Shown here piece by piece: positions 31,261 to 41,010 of a stretch of 64,000 bases of DNA. Position 1 is the stretch's first letter. Every line of letters starts with the position of its first letter. The translations under genes and the position numbers were made by a program. The DNA lies in the NCBI RefSeq assembly GCF_000956465.1, contig NZ_JYJA01000027.1, positions 1 through 64,000 of the forward strand, read 5' to 3'. The DNA comes from Microbacterium trichothecenolyticum. GTDB taxonomy: Bacteria > Actinomycetota > Actinomycetes > Actinomycetales > Microbacteriaceae. A model generated the notes under the pieces. The model made no database searches and was not told the origin of the DNA. It was given only the letters and a program-made list of their open reading frames with translations.

Positions 31261-32351
31261 GCCGCCGATCCTACCGAGGCGAGGGCGTCGAGGAATGCGG
31301 TGGTCTCATCCGCGGTGCCCGCGGTGACCCGCAGGTGAGACGGGATGCCGACGTCGCGGATGAGCACACCCTCGTCGTACAGGGCCTGCCAGGTGGCCGC
31401 CGGATCGGCGACGCCCCCGAACAGCACGAAGTTCGTCCACGACTCGTGGGGCGTGTAGCCGAGCGCCTCGACCGTGGCCGAGATGCGGTCGCGCTGAGCG
31501 ACGATCTCGTCGACCATGCCCAGCATGACGGGGGCGTGGCGCAGCGCGGCCGACGCCGCCGCCTGGGTCAGCGCACTGAGGTGATAGGGCAGGCGCACGA
31601 GGCGCAGCGCGTCGATGAGGGCGGGATCCGCGGCCAGGTAGCCCACGCGCGCCCCGGCGAACGCGAATGCCTTGCTCATGGTGCGCGACACGACGAGGCG
31701 CTCGCGCCCCGACAGCAGCGTCAGCGCCGAGCGCTCGTCGTGCGGGGCGAATTCGAAGTACGCCTCGTCGACGATGACGATTCCGTCGCTCGCCTCGTAC
31801 ACGGCTTCGACGACGTCCAGGCCAAGAGGTGTGCCCGTCGGGTTGTTCGGCGAGCACAGGAAGATCACGTCGGGCGAGGCGTCCGCGATCTGGGACGCCG
31901 CGTCTTCGGCGTCGATCGTGTAGTCGGCCGAGCGGGTGCCCGAGATCCATTCCGCGCCGGTGCCGCGCGTGAGCAGCGGGTACATCGAGTACGTGGGCGT
32001 GAACCCGAAGGCGGTGCGCCCCGGGCCTGCGAACGCCTGCAGGATGTGCTGCAGTACCTCGTTCGAGCCGTTCGCAGCCCAGATCTGGTCGCGGGTGAGA
32101 CCGTGACCCAGATAGCCGGCGAAGCCCTCGCGCAGGGCGGTGAACTCGCGGTCGGGGTAGCGGTTGACGTCGCGCAGTGCGAGTGCGATCGAGTCGAGGA
32201 TGTCGTCCGCGACCTCGGCGGGAACCGGGTGCGTGTTCTCGTTGACGTTCAGGGCGACCGGAAGCGGCGCCTGCGGGGCGCCGTAGGGCTTCTGCCCGCG
32301 GAGATCGGCGCGTATGGGGAGGTCTTCGAGACGTGCACTCACCCATCCCAT
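31257..32351 (-). CDS. hisC: Histidinol-phosphate aminotransferase
   Basis: 364-residue PLP aminotransferase that turns imidazole acetol phosphate into histidinol phosphate. LNVNENTHP near 35, NGSNEVLQ near 90, the Asp of VDEAYFEFA near 205 and the Schiff-base Lys in [17 protein letters not shown] near 230 are all present. I start at ATG 32351 (GGCGGG six bases upstream); GTG 32342 is possible. hisD, usually upstream, is absent, so this is the first gene of the his run. The LysM gene sits 58 bases upstream. Confidence 0.93.
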   Translation of the reverse strand: MGWVSARLEDLPIRADLRGQKPYGAPQAPLPVALNVNENTHPVPAEVADDILDSIALALRDVNRYPDREFTALREGFAGYLGHGLTRDQIWAANGSNEVLQHILQAFAGPGRTAFGFTPTYSMYPLLTRGTGAEWISGTRSADYTIDAEDAASQIADASPDVIFLCSPNNPTGTPLGLDVVEAVYEASDGIVIVDEAYFEFAPHDERSALTLLSGRERLVVSRTMSKAFAFAGARVGYLAADPALIDALRLVRLPYHLSALTQAAASAALRHAPVMLGMVDEIVAQRDRISATVEALGYTPHESWTNFVLFGGVADPAATWQALYDEGVLIRDVGIPSHLRVTAGTADETTAFLDALASVGSAA

Positions 32352-32409
32352 GGTAGGCCCGCCCGTCGGCACGTCGTCGCCGCGTGACGCCGCGCGACGC
32401 ACCGCTGGA

Positions 32410-32820
32410 TCAGCGGCCGTACGCCGCCGGGATCGCGAGACGCTGGCCTGCCTGGACGAGGACGGTGTCGAGCGCGTTCAGCCGCACGAGCTCGTCGACG
32501 ACGTCGCGCGGGTCGCGGTCGGGGGCGACCTCTTCGGCGATCGTCCACAGCGATTCGCCGGGCGCGACCGTGACCGTGGTGAACGATCCCGCGGGGGCAC
32601 CCGCGTCGCGCGACGCGAGCGCCACGCCGCCGCCGAGCACCGCCACGCTCAGGGCGATCACCGCCGGAAGGGCGGCCAGCACGGCGAGCACGCGACGACC
32701 GCGCACCGTCAACCGCAGACGCGTGGATCGCCCGGCGACGGCGCGCGTGGCGCGCTGGGCTGCGGCGCCGGCTGCCCGGGCCGGCGACGGGACGGTCGTC
32801 GTGAAGTCGATCGCGGTCAT
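32410..32820 (-). CDS. LysM-domain membrane protein next to lexA (division-inhibitor type)
   Basis: 136 residues: a basic cytoplasmic N-terminus, one transmembrane helix at about 46-68 ([26 protein letters not shown]), and an extracytoplasmic LysM domain at about 80-130 ([19 protein letters not shown]...[12 protein letters not shown]) that should bind peptidoglycan. Its position divergent from lexA mirrors YneA in Bacillus and the LysM protein Rv2719c in Mycobacterium, which slow division under SOS. A division-inhibitor role is inferred from this. Start ATG 32820 has a strong AGGAGGAG site. Confidence 0.75.
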   Translation of the reverse strand: MTAIDFTTTVPSPARAAGAAAQRATRAVAGRSTRLRLTVRGRRVLAVLAALPAVIALSVAVLGGGVALASRDAGAPAGSFTTVTVAPGESLWTIAEEVAPDRDPRDVVDELVRLNALDTVLVQAGQRLAIPAAYGR

Positions 32821-32840
32821 GCTCGTCTCCTCCTGATGGG

Positions 32841-32890
32841 GAGAGATTCGCATTCTCCACTCGGCCGGGAGTGGGGAATGCGAACCTCTC
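32841..32890 (-). promoter_or_regulatory. 22-bp hairpin at the 5' end of the LysM mRNA
   Basis: Arms 32841-32862 and 32869-32890 pair over 22 positions with one mismatch and one wobble around a 6-base loop. The predicted transcript start (about 32889) coincides with the first arm, so the mRNA would open directly with this hairpin. The ribosome site follows about ten bases after it. It could stabilise the RNA, control initiation, or be a DNA operator. Confidence 0.6.
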
Positions 32891-32892
32891 TT

Positions 32893-32924
32893 CCGAAGCT
32901 ATCTTCGAGTCTGTACGATGTCAA
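32893..32924 (-). promoter_or_regulatory. LysM-gene promoter with LexA-like box
   Basis: On the minus strand TTGACA (32919-32924) and TAGCTT (32896-32901) are spaced 17 bases apart. CGAAG-N4-CTTCG (32894-32907) sits over the -10. It is a symmetric variant of the actinobacterial CGAAC-N4-GTTCG SOS box, suggesting LexA repression. It may also serve lexA, which starts 180 bases away on the other strand. Confidence 0.6.
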
Positions 32925-33081
32925 TACCGGATTCCGACGTCGATCTCTCGAACGCGACACGCGGGGAGGTTGCCACCTCATCGCGTGCGATCCGGATACG
33001 GTTTCGATACGAGAACCCCACCACGGGCCTCCGACATTCGAAGAAACAGCGCTCGGGCCGAGCGCAGGACGGAGCCGGAAG

Positions 33082-33762
33082 ATGAGCGACGCGGCCGGGC
33101 GAGAGAAGCCCCAGACCCGCCGGCGCAAGAGCCTGAGCGACAAGCAGCTCGCGATCCTCGAAGTGATCCAGCGCTCGATCGCCCGTCACGGCTACCCGCC
33201 CAGCATGCGCGAGATCGGCGATGCCGTCGGCCTCAAGTCGCTGTCGAGCGTCACGCACCAGCTCAACCAGCTCGAGCTGAGCGGCTACCTGCGGCGCGAT
33301 GCCGGGAAGACCCGCGCCATGGAGGTCCTCATCGACCTGCCCGGCACCGCCACCGAGAGCCCCGCCGACGCGGCGCCGTCGGTCGGCGACGCCGCGCTCG
33401 TTCCGTTGGTCGGACGCATCGCCGCGGGCGTTCCCATCACGGCCGAACAGCAGGTGGAGGAGATCTTCCCGCTCCCGCGCCAGCTCGTCGGCAAGGGCGA
33501 CCTCTTCATGCTCAAGGTCTCCGGCGAGTCGATGATCGACGCCGCGATCTGCGACGGCGACTGGGTCGTGGTGCGATCGCAGGCCACCGCCGACAACGGC
33601 GACATCGTCGCGGCGATGCTCGACGGCGAGGCGACCGTGAAGACGTTCCGCCAGCGCGACGGCCACACCTGGCTCCTCCCCCGCAACTCCGCGTTCGAGC
33701 CGATCCTGGGCGACGACGCCACCGTGCTCGGCAAGGTCGTCGCGGTGCTGCGCGCGGTCTGA
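33082..33762 (+). CDS. lexA: LexA SOS repressor
   Basis: 226 residues. The N-terminal winged HTH (about 17-82: [44 protein letters not shown]) binds SOS boxes. The C-terminal S24 domain self-cleaves at Ala115-Gly116 (IAAG) with Ser150 (GESMID) and Lys187 (ATVKTF) when RecA is active. ATG 33082 has a GGAGCCGGAAG site. Divergent from the LysM gene, with 261 bases between the starts; recA in this window carries a related box. Confidence 0.97.
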   Translation: MSDAAGREKPQTRRRKSLSDKQLAILEVIQRSIARHGYPPSMREIGDAVGLKSLSSVTHQLNQLELSGYLRRDAGKTRAMEVLIDLPGTATESPADAAPSVGDAALVPLVGRIAAGVPITAEQQVEEIFPLPRQLVGKGDLFMLKVSGESMIDAAICDGDWVVVRSQATADNGDIVAAMLDGEATVKTFRQRDGHTWLLPRNSAFEPILGDDATVLGKVVAVLRAV

Positions 33763-33876
33763 ATCCGTTGATCGAGCGCAGCCGTGCCGATCTCGTAGAC
33801 CTTCGTTCAGGCACAGTTCGACACCAACTCGTGAGGCGGGTGGCGGTGGATCACGGCCAAGCGCTATAAGGGGGGA

Positions 33877-35385
33877 ATGACCGACGTCACCGCCGCGGAC
33901 GATTCCGCCGCGCTCCGCGCCCGCCTCGACGCCCTCGAGGCCGAGAACGCCCGACTGCGCGCCGGATCGCCGCCGCCGGCAGCTCCTTCCGAGAGGGCGC
34001 ACGGCAACCGCTGGCGGGCCTTCCTGTCGGCGCTGTGCATCGTCATCGCGACGATCCTGGTGCCGGTCTCGATCGTCGCGGCATGGGCGCGGGTCGAACT
34101 GGTCGACGAGACCCGGTTCGTGGAGACCTTCGCCCCGCTCGCCGAAGATCCGCAGGTGCAGGCACTCGTGGCCGACCAGGTCACCACGGCGATCGAGGAC
34201 TCGCTCGACCTCGAGGGCCTGACGAACGACCTGTTCGACGGCATCCAGCAGCTCGATCTGCCGCCGCGGGCTCTCGCCGCTCTCGATCTGCTGCGGGCAC
34301 CCGCCGCCCAAGGTCTGCAGAACCTCGTCGACACCACGGTGACGCGTCTGGTGCAGTCCGACGCGTTCGCCGATGTGTGGGAGACGGCGCTGCGAGCCAG
34401 TCACAAGTCGCTGGCGGCCGTCGCCGCCGGGGGCACCTCCGGCGGCGCCGTGGTGATCAGCGACACCGGCGAGGTGGGCATCCAGCTCGGCCCGATCATC
34501 GAGGAGGTCAAGAAGCGCCTCGTAGATCGCGGCATCACCTTCGCCGAGTCCATCCCGGTCATCGACAAGACCATCGTCGTCGCGCAGAGCGACGCCCTCA
34601 CGGTGGTCGGCACCGTCTACAACCTCGCCGTCGCCGCCGGCTGGTGGACCCCGATCATCGCGCTCGTGCTCTTCCTGGCGGGCATCCTGATCGCGCGGCG
34701 GCGCTCCACCGCCGTCCTCGGCAGCGGGGTCGGGATCGCCGTCGGTGCGGGGATCCTTGCGATCGCGCTGGGCATCGGGGGTTCGGTGCTTGCGCTCAGC
34801 GCGCCGAACCTCGGCGTACCCGCAGGTGCCCTCGCGTCGATGTACGAGCAGATCACCGCCGCGATGCGCGATACGGCGATCGTGCTCACGCTGCTGGGCG
34901 TCGTGATCGCCGTGATCGCGTGGATGTCCGGTCGCTGGCGTGGTGCCACGGCGGCACGCAGCGGTGTCGCCTCGGTGAATGCGGGGCTGCGGGGGGCCGC
35001 GTTGAAGCGCGGCATCGACACCGGCCGCTTCGGGACGTGGCTCTACGCGCAGCGGATCCTCGTGCGCATCGTGCTGGGAGGCCTGGCGATCCTCTGGCTC
35101 ATGCTTCTTCGGCCGCTCAGCGTGAGCGAGGTGTTCCTCGTGCTGATCGTGTGGCTCATCGTCTGGTGGGTCTTCGAGCTGCTGCAGCGTCGCCCCGACG
35201 AGGCTCTGGCCGCCGCCGCGGACCTCGAGATCGATGTCGCCGAAGCCGATGTCGTCGACGAAGAGGCGGGCGATGCGGAGACCGCCGTCCTGGAGCCGCT
35301 GAACGACACCGAGGTCATCCCGGACGCGACGGATGCCGCGACCGACGTGGCCGCGGCATCCGGGTCGAAGAAGAAGGGCTCCTAG
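33877..35385 (+). CDS. Polytopic membrane protein of unknown function
   Basis: 502 residues. A short coiled-coil-like N-terminus (LRARLDALEAENARLRAG) is followed by a helix at about 49-71 and an extracytoplasmic region of about 175 residues. Five further helices lie at about 247-268, 280-304, 332-352, 393-412 and 418-438. An acidic Ala/Asp-rich tail ending KKKGS closes the protein. No family motif was recognised. A GGGGGG ribosome site precedes ATG 33877. It converges on metE and the two stop codons share CTAG. Confidence 0.6.
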   Translation: MTDVTAADDSAALRARLDALEAENARLRAGSPPPAAPSERAHGNRWRAFLSALCIVIATILVPVSIVAAWARVELVDETRFVETFAPLAEDPQVQALVADQVTTAIEDSLDLEGLTNDLFDGIQQLDLPPRALAALDLLRAPAAQGLQNLVDTTVTRLVQSDAFADVWETALRASHKSLAAVAAGGTSGGAVVISDTGEVGIQLGPIIEEVKKRLVDRGITFAESIPVIDKTIVVAQSDALTVVGTVYNLAVAAGWWTPIIALVLFLAGILIARRRSTAVLGSGVGIAVGAGILAIALGIGGSVLALSAPNLGVPAGALASMYEQITAAMRDTAIVLTLLGVVIAVIAWMSGRWRGATAARSGVASVNAGLRGAALKRGIDTGRFGTWLYAQRILVRIVLGGLAILWLMLLRPLSVSEVFLVLIVWLIVWWVFELLQRRPDEALAAAADLEIDVAEADVVDEEAGDAETAVLEPLNDTEVIPDATDAATDVAAASGSKKKGS

Positions 35386-37712
35386 GCCGGCACGCTCGCC
35401 CGCACCGCCTCGGTCGCCTCGACGAGGTTCTTCAGCGATGCGACCGTCTCGTCGTACCCGCGCGTCTTCAGCCCGCAGTCGGGGTTGACCCAGACGCGGC
35501 GCAGCGGGAGTTCGGCGACCGCACGGCCGAGGAGATCGGCGATCTCGCCGACGGACGGCACGCGGGGCGAGTGGATGTCGTAGACGCCCGGGCCGATGCC
35601 GGCCGTGAAGCCCGACGCCCGGATGTCGCCGATCACCTCGCCGCGGCTGCGGGCGGCCTCGATCGAGGTCACGTCGGCGTCGAGCGCCGCGATCGCGTCG
35701 ATGACCACGTCGAACTCCGAGTAGCAGAGGTGGGTGTGCACCTGGGTCGCCTGCGCGGCACCCGCGGTCGCGAGGCGGAACGAGCCGACCGACCACTCGA
35801 GGTAGGCCGGCTGGTCCGCCGCCTTGAGCGGGAGGAGCTCCCGCAGCGCCGGCTCGTCGACCTGGATGACACGGATGCCCGCGCCCTCGAGGTCGGCGAT
35901 CTCATCCCGCAGCGCCAGCGCCACCTGGTTCGCGGTCTCGCCGAGCGGCTGATCGTCGCGCACGAACGACCACGCCAGGATCGTCACCGGCCCCGTGAGC
36001 ATCCCCTTCATGGGCTTGTCGGTGAGCGACTGGGCGAAAGTCGACCACGCGACGGTGATGGGCGCCGGTCGCGCCACGTCGCCCCACAGGATCGACGGCC
36101 GCGTCGCGCGCGAACCGTACGACTGCACCCAGCCGTTCTCTGTCACTGCGAAGCCGTCGAGGTTCTCGGCGAAGTACTGCACCATGTCGTTGCGCTCGGC
36201 CTCGCCGTGCACGAGGACGTCGAGGCCGATGTCCTCCTGGAGCGTGACGACGCGCGCGATCTCGTCGCGCAGGAATCGCTGGTACTCGTCGGCACTGAGC
36301 TCGCCGCGGCCGTGGCGAGCACGCGCCCGGCGGATGTCGCCGGTCTGCGGGAACGACCCGATCGTGGTGGTGGGCAGCACCGGAAGCGCGAGCTCGGCAT
36401 CCTGCGCCGCGACGCGGGCGTCGTAGTCGCCGCGTTCGAAGTCCCCGGAGTCCAGCACCGCGGCCCGCGCGCGCACCGCGCCGTCGCGCACGCCGGGTGC
36501 GGTGCGACGGTCCGCGAGGGCGGCGGATGCCTCGGCCAGCGGCTCGGCGATGGCCTCCCGCCCGTCGACCAGACCGGTGGCGAGCGCCACCACTTGCGCG
36601 ACCTTCTGGTCGGCGAACGCGAGCCACGACGCGAGCCGCTCATCGAGCGCGGACTCGTCGGCGACGTCGTGGGGCACGTGCTGGAGCGAGGTCGAGGTGC
36701 CCGCGCTGATCTCCGAGGCGCCCACGGCGCTCAGCACCTGCAGGCGCTCCCACGCGGCGTCGAGGTCACCGCGCCAGACATTCCGTCCGTCGACGACTCC
36801 GCCCACGAGAGTCTTGCGGTCCAGGCCCGGCACGGCCTCGGGCACCGCGCCGCGGGTGAGGTCGATGGCGAGGGCTTCGATCGGCGCCGCCGCGAGAGCC
36901 GTCCAGGCCTCCGGCGACAACTGCGCATAACCTGCCGCGACGAGGATCGCGGGCCGGTCCCCGCGAACCCCCAGCGCGGCATAGGCGCGGGCCGCGGCGT
37001 CCGCCAGCACGGCCGGGTCCGCGGGCAGGCTCTCGCTCACCAGCGCGGGCTCGTCCAGCTGCACCCATTCGGCGCCCGCGGCGCGAAGGGCGGACAGCAG
37101 CTCGGCGTACACCGGCAGCAGGTCGTCGAGGCGGCTGAGCGGGTCGAAGCCCCGGGGGGAGGAATACGTCGCCTTCGCGAGCGCGAGGAGGGTCACCGGG
37201 CCCACGATCACCGGTCGGACGGTGAAGCCGTCCGCCTTTGCCTCCGCCACCTGCCGCGCGAACCGGTCGCTCGAGAGGGAGAAGACCGTCTCGGGGCCGA
37301 TCTCGGGAACGAGGTAGTGGTAGTTCGTGTCGAACCACTTGGTCATCTCGAGGGGAGCATCGTCGCCCGCCCCGCGCGCGGCGGTGAAGTACGCGTCGAG
37401 GCCGATGGCGCCGTCGGCATCGCGCAGCGCGGCGAACCGCTCGGGCAGCGCCCCGACGGTCACCGCCGCGTCGTGCACCTGGTCGTAGAACGAGAAGGAC
37501 TCGGGGATCGACGAGTCGTCGCGGCCGAGGCCGAGCGCCGCGAGGCGCTCCCGCGTCGCGCGGCGCAGGGCGGCCGCCGTCTGCTCCAGGGTCACGGCGT
37601 CGGCGGTGCCGGCCCAGTACGCCTCGACTGCGCGCTTGAGCTCGCGGCGGCGCCCGATCCGGGGATAGCCCAGGATCGTGCCGTGGGGGAAGGTGCTGCG
37701 AGGTTCGGTCAT
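35382..37712 (-). CDS. metE: Cobalamin-independent methionine synthase
   Basis: Transfers the methyl group from methyl-tetrahydrofolate triglutamate to homocysteine. 776 residues, normal length. Two barrel domains are present. The N-terminal one holds GYPRIGRRRELKRAVE. The catalytic C-terminal one carries the zinc ligands in THLCYSEF (about 672-679), an acidic residue nearby, and NPDCGLKTR near 750. The start has an AGAGAG site. metF lies 96 bases upstream on the same strand, so methyl donor and acceptor enzymes are encoded together. No SAM or cobalamin riboswitch was recognised. Confidence 0.97.
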   Translation of the reverse strand: MTEPRSTFPHGTILGYPRIGRRRELKRAVEAYWAGTADAVTLEQTAAALRRATRERLAALGLGRDDSSIPESFSFYDQVHDAAVTVGALPERFAALRDADGAIGLDAYFTAARGAGDDAPLEMTKWFDTNYHYLVPEIGPETVFSLSSDRFARQVAEAKADGFTVRPVIVGPVTLLALAKATYSSPRGFDPLSRLDDLLPVYAELLSALRAAGAEWVQLDEPALVSESLPADPAVLADAAARAYAALGVRGDRPAILVAAGYAQLSPEAWTALAAAPIEALAIDLTRGAVPEAVPGLDRKTLVGGVVDGRNVWRGDLDAAWERLQVLSAVGASEISAGTSTSLQHVPHDVADESALDERLASWLAFADQKVAQVVALATGLVDGREAIAEPLAEASAALADRRTAPGVRDGAVRARAAVLDSGDFERGDYDARVAAQDAELALPVLPTTTIGSFPQTGDIRRARARHGRGELSADEYQRFLRDEIARVVTLQEDIGLDVLVHGEAERNDMVQYFAENLDGFAVTENGWVQSYGSRATRPSILWGDVARPAPITVAWSTFAQSLTDKPMKGMLTGPVTILAWSFVRDDQPLGETANQVALALRDEIADLEGAGIRVIQVDEPALRELLPLKAADQPAYLEWSVGSFRLATAGAAQATQVHTHLCYSEFDVVIDAIAALDADVTSIEAARSRGEVIGDIRASGFTAGIGPGVYDIHSPRVPSVGEIADLLGRAVAELPLRRVWVNPDCGLKTRGYDETVASLKNLVEATEAVRASVPA

Positions 37713-37808
37713 CGTGCTCTCTCTTTCGCTTCGTTCATCTCGGAGTGGGGGGCTTTCGGGGTCGCCGAAGAGACCCGTCGGGCATCCGACGGATCGCGGC
37801 GTCCGGGG

Positions 37809-38771
37809 TCAGCGGACGGCGTCGGGCATTCGCGTGGCGGGGTCGAGCACCCCGGCTTCGCTCAGCACGTCCAGCACCGTCTCGTGGTTGTTGAACGCGT
37901 ACAGGTGGACGCCGGGGGCGCCCCCGTCCACGACCTCGCGAGCGAGTCGCGCGGCGTGCGCGACGCCGACCTCGCGCTGGCCTTCGACGGTGGGCTCGAT
38001 GTCGAGCGCGACGGCGAGGTCCGCCGGCAGCTGCTCGCCTGTCAGCTCGAGCACCCGGCGCAGCCGTGTGGGCGAGGTGATCGGCATGATGCCGGGGAGT
38101 ATCGGGATCGTGACACCGGCTTCGCGCGATCGCTGCACGAACGCCAGATAGTCGTCAGCGTGGAAGAACAGCTGGGTGATCGCGAGCGTTGCGCCGGCCG
38201 CCTGCTTCGCGAGCAGCGCGTCGATGTCTTCGAACGGATGCCTCGACCGCGGGTGGCCGTTCGGAAACGCCGCCACGGCGATGTCGACGCGAGGGCGCTC
38301 CGCCAGCCGGACCGCACCCGGCACGCCGGGGATGGGCGTTTCGCTGTAGGGCTCACGCTCCGCCTGCACGCGGTCGATGAGCTGCACGAGCTGCGCCGCG
38401 CTGTCGAGATCGCCGAGGAAGACGTCGTCCTCCGATACGCCTGCCGGCGGATCGCCTCGGAGTGCGAGGAAGCTCGTGATCCCGGCATCCAGGAATTCCC
38501 GGATCAGCGCGTTCGCGCCGGCGTAGGTGTTTCCGACACACGTGAGGTGCGCGAGCGGGTCGACGTGGGTCTCGCGCAGGATGTGGGTGAGCAGCTCGAG
38601 CGAACGACCGCCGGTGGAGCCGCCCGCTCCGTAGGTCACCGAGATGAACCGCGGGTCGACTGACGCCAGGTGGCGGATCGTCTCGTGGAGGGCGGCGACG
38701 CCCGCGTCGGAGCGCGGCGGGTACACCTCGAAGGAGATCGGCACGGGAGGAGTGCTCAGGTCGATCGACAT
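37809..38771 (-). CDS. metF: Methylenetetrahydrofolate reductase
   Basis: 320-residue flavoprotein reducing 5,10-methylene- to 5-methyl-tetrahydrofolate, the donor used by MetE. SFEVYPPRSDAG holds the catalytic Glu near residue 15. SVTYGAGGST near 45, LALRGDPP near 95 and the C-terminal AFNNHE block complete the barrel. I chose ATG 38771 (AAGCAGG site) over an upstream frame to 38870 that has no family homology. The ATG is followed by the usual short leader residues SIDLSTPPVP. Confidence 0.95.
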   Translation of the reverse strand: MSIDLSTPPVPISFEVYPPRSDAGVAALHETIRHLASVDPRFISVTYGAGGSTGGRSLELLTHILRETHVDPLAHLTCVGNTYAGANALIREFLDAGITSFLALRGDPPAGVSEDDVFLGDLDSAAQLVQLIDRVQAEREPYSETPIPGVPGAVRLAERPRVDIAVAAFPNGHPRSRHPFEDIDALLAKQAAGATLAITQLFFHADDYLAFVQRSREAGVTIPILPGIMPITSPTRLRRVLELTGEQLPADLAVALDIEPTVEGQREVGVAHAARLAREVVDGGAPGVHLYAFNNHETVLDVLSEAGVLDPATRMPDAVR

Positions 38772-39045
38772 GGCCTGCTTCTCAGGGATCGGCGGACAGG
38801 GCTGAGCCGTACGGGAAGGCCCGATCGGCCGCGGCACCTCCACCCGCCGGGACGGCGGAAGGGGTGTCATTCGCGGGCGGGTGCCGGGCTCGGCTGTCGC
38901 TCCTGCCCGGGCCCCGAGGTTCGGGGCGTCCGTGAGGACGACCGGGCGACGATTCGTCCACGGTAGCGGAGCGCACCGCCGTGGTGCCGCCTGTGACGTT
39001 CTGTTTCGATCGCGGCTCCGGCCGGCTTCGTCGTACCGTGGTGTC
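38772..39045. other. Divergent spacer metF / S9 peptidase
   Basis: 274 bases, GC-rich with several short inverted repeats (for example CCCGGGCC and CACCGCCGTGGTG-like). I looked for SAM and cobalamin riboswitch cores in the metF direction and found none. TACCGT on the minus strand near 38977 is a possible metF -10. Confidence 0.3.
39034..39039 (+). promoter_or_regulatory. -10 box of S9 peptidase gene (leaderless)
   Basis: TACCGT ends 6 bases before the GTG at 39046. Confidence 0.45.
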
Positions 39046-40986
39046 GTGACGACACCGGACGTGCGCCCCTACGGCAGCTGGCCCTCCCCCATCTCCGCCG
39101 CGGAGGTCTCCGCGGCCTCACCGCGTCTGGAGGGTGCGCGCTTCGTCGGTGCGGATGAGCCGGACGTGTGGTGGGGCGAGTCCGTGCCCGAAGAGGGCGG
39201 CCGCTCCGCGGTGCGCCGGAGGGCGGCATCCGGAGCCGTCGTCGATGTGCTCCCCGCGCCGTGGAGCGCCAGATCGCGCGTGCACGAGTACGGCGGCGGC
39301 TCATGGACGGCCGACGACGAAGGTGTGCTGTACTTCGTCGAGAAGACCGACCAGCGCGTCTGGCGGCTCGACCCGGGCGCTGAGCCGCGCCCGCTCACGC
39401 CCGAGGGCGGCGACGTCCGCTTCGGCGGCCTGACGCTGCAGCACGGCCGCCTGCTCGCCGTGCGCGAGGATCACACCCGCGGCACCGCGGTCCCGGCTCG
39501 CGACATCGTGGACATCCCCCGGGACGGAGGGGGCGTGGGTTCAGCTGCACGCCTGGCATCGCTCGCGAGCGGCAGCGACTTCGTCGCCCACCCCGCGCTG
39601 TCGCCCGACGGCTCGCGTCTCGCCTGGATCGCGTGGAACCACCCCCACATGGCCTGGGATCGCGCAGAGCTGCGCGTCGGCCGACTCGTCGGCGGGGACG
39701 GTCCGGAATGGACCACGGTCGCCGGCGGCGGCTCCTCGCCGCTGCAGCCCGAGTGGGTGGACGACGACGACCTCGTCTACGCCGACGACCCGACGGGCCG
39801 CTGGAACCTGTGGCGGCTGCGGCTCACGGCCGACCTCCACCACGAGCCGGTCGCGGCTGTCGACGCCGACACCGGCGGTCCGCTGTGGGTGCTCGGCACG
39901 CGGTGGTTCACGCTGCTCGCCGACGGGCGCATCGCCGCGGTCGAGGCGAACGGGGCGGAGGAGCTCGTCGTTCTCGGTGCCGCCGGCGAGCGGCGCGCGC
40001 TGCCCGTCGACGCGGTGACGCGTCTGTCGATCGAGGACGCCCGCGGCACCCGCGTGCTGCTCTCGGGCGCAGGCTCCGGCGGCGCCGGGCTGTGGGAGGT
40101 CCGCGTCGACGATCCCGCGGCGACACGGCTCATCGTCGGCGGTACCTCACCGTGGGGAGCCGAGTGGATGCCGCGCTCCCGCCCGATCACCGTGCCCGGG
40201 CCGCACGGGCCGGTGCACGCCTTCGACTACCCGCCGACGAACCCGGGGGTCGTGGCGCCCGATGACGAGCGAGCGCCGTACGTCGTGTTCGTGCACGGCG
40301 GTCCGACGGATCACGTGGGCGGCGCGGCATCCGGGAAGATCGCGTACTTGACCAGCCGGGGAATCGGCGTGCTCGACGTCAACTACGGCGGCTCGAGCGG
40401 CTACGGCCGCGCCTATCGCGAGCGCCTGCTCGGGCAGTGGGGCGTGGTCGACGTCGACGACGTCGTGGCCGCGGCCCGCGGACTCGCGGAGGCGGGCTCG
40501 GCCGACGGGGGCCGGCTGGCGATCGCGGGCGGCTCGGCGGGCGGCTGGACGGTGCTGTGCGCACTGACGAACTCCGACGCGTTCGGCGCGGGCATCAGCC
40601 GTTACGGCGTGGCCGACCTGCGCAAGCTGGCTGAGGACACGCACGACTTCGAAGCCCGCTATCTCGACGGCATGGTCGGGCCGCTTCCCGAGGCGGAGGC
40701 GCTGTACGTGGAGCGGTCGCCGCTGTCGCACCTGGATCGACTGCGCACCCCGCTGCTGATCGAGCAGGGCCTCGACGATCGCGTCGTACCGCCGTCGCAG
40801 TCCGAGGCCGTGCGCGACGCCCTCGCGGCGAACGGCGTCGCCCATGCGTACCTCGCGTTCGAGGGCGAAGGGCACGGTTTCCGCGGCGCGACGACGCTCG
40901 TGCGCACGATGGAGGCCGAACTCGCGTTCCTCGGGCAGGTGTTCGGCTTCGACACGCCGGGAGTGCCGCCGCTCGAGCTCGACTAG
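39046..40986 (+). CDS. S9-family prolyl oligopeptidase-like peptidase
   Basis: 646 residues. The N-terminal two-thirds are a beta-propeller with repeated WD-like strands (SPDGSRLAWIAWNHPHMAWD, ADGRIAAVEANG). The C-terminal alpha/beta hydrolase domain has the nucleophile Ser in GGSAGGWT near 505, Asp in GLDDRVVP near 580 and His in GEGHGF near 613. No signal peptide, so cytoplasmic. It should cleave short peptides, acyl-aminoacyl or dipeptidyl type. Start GTG 39046 is set by the TACCGT box; the longer frame to 38881 was rejected. Confidence 0.85.
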   Translation: MTTPDVRPYGSWPSPISAAEVSAASPRLEGARFVGADEPDVWWGESVPEEGGRSAVRRRAASGAVVDVLPAPWSARSRVHEYGGGSWTADDEGVLYFVEKTDQRVWRLDPGAEPRPLTPEGGDVRFGGLTLQHGRLLAVREDHTRGTAVPARDIVDIPRDGGGVGSAARLASLASGSDFVAHPALSPDGSRLAWIAWNHPHMAWDRAELRVGRLVGGDGPEWTTVAGGGSSPLQPEWVDDDDLVYADDPTGRWNLWRLRLTADLHHEPVAAVDADTGGPLWVLGTRWFTLLADGRIAAVEANGAEELVVLGAAGERRALPVDAVTRLSIEDARGTRVLLSGAGSGGAGLWEVRVDDPAATRLIVGGTSPWGAEWMPRSRPITVPGPHGPVHAFDYPPTNPGVVAPDDERAPYVVFVHGGPTDHVGGAASGKIAYLTSRGIGVLDVNYGGSSGYGRAYRERLLGQWGVVDVDDVVAAARGLAEAGSADGGRLAIAGGSAGGWTVLCALTNSDAFGAGISRYGVADLRKLAEDTHDFEARYLDGMVGPLPEAEALYVERSPLSHLDRLRTPLLIEQGLDDRVVPPSQSEAVRDALAANGVAHAYLAFEGEGHGFRGATTLVRTMEAELAFLGQVFGFDTPGVPPLELD

Positions 40987-41010
40987 CGTCTCGAGCGGCG
41001 GCTCGCGGTC

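Noticed and set aside
34035..38663. Very long plus-strand open frame (over 1500 codons) across the membrane gene, metE and metF
   Set aside because: It is antisense or out of frame to well-supported genes, is Arg/Gly/Ala/Asp-rich and has no family motif. It is a high-GC artefact.
38772..39045. Possible SAM or cobalamin riboswitch before metF/metE
   Set aside because: No recognisable SAM-I, SAM-IV or cobalamin core was found in the metF-direction leader.
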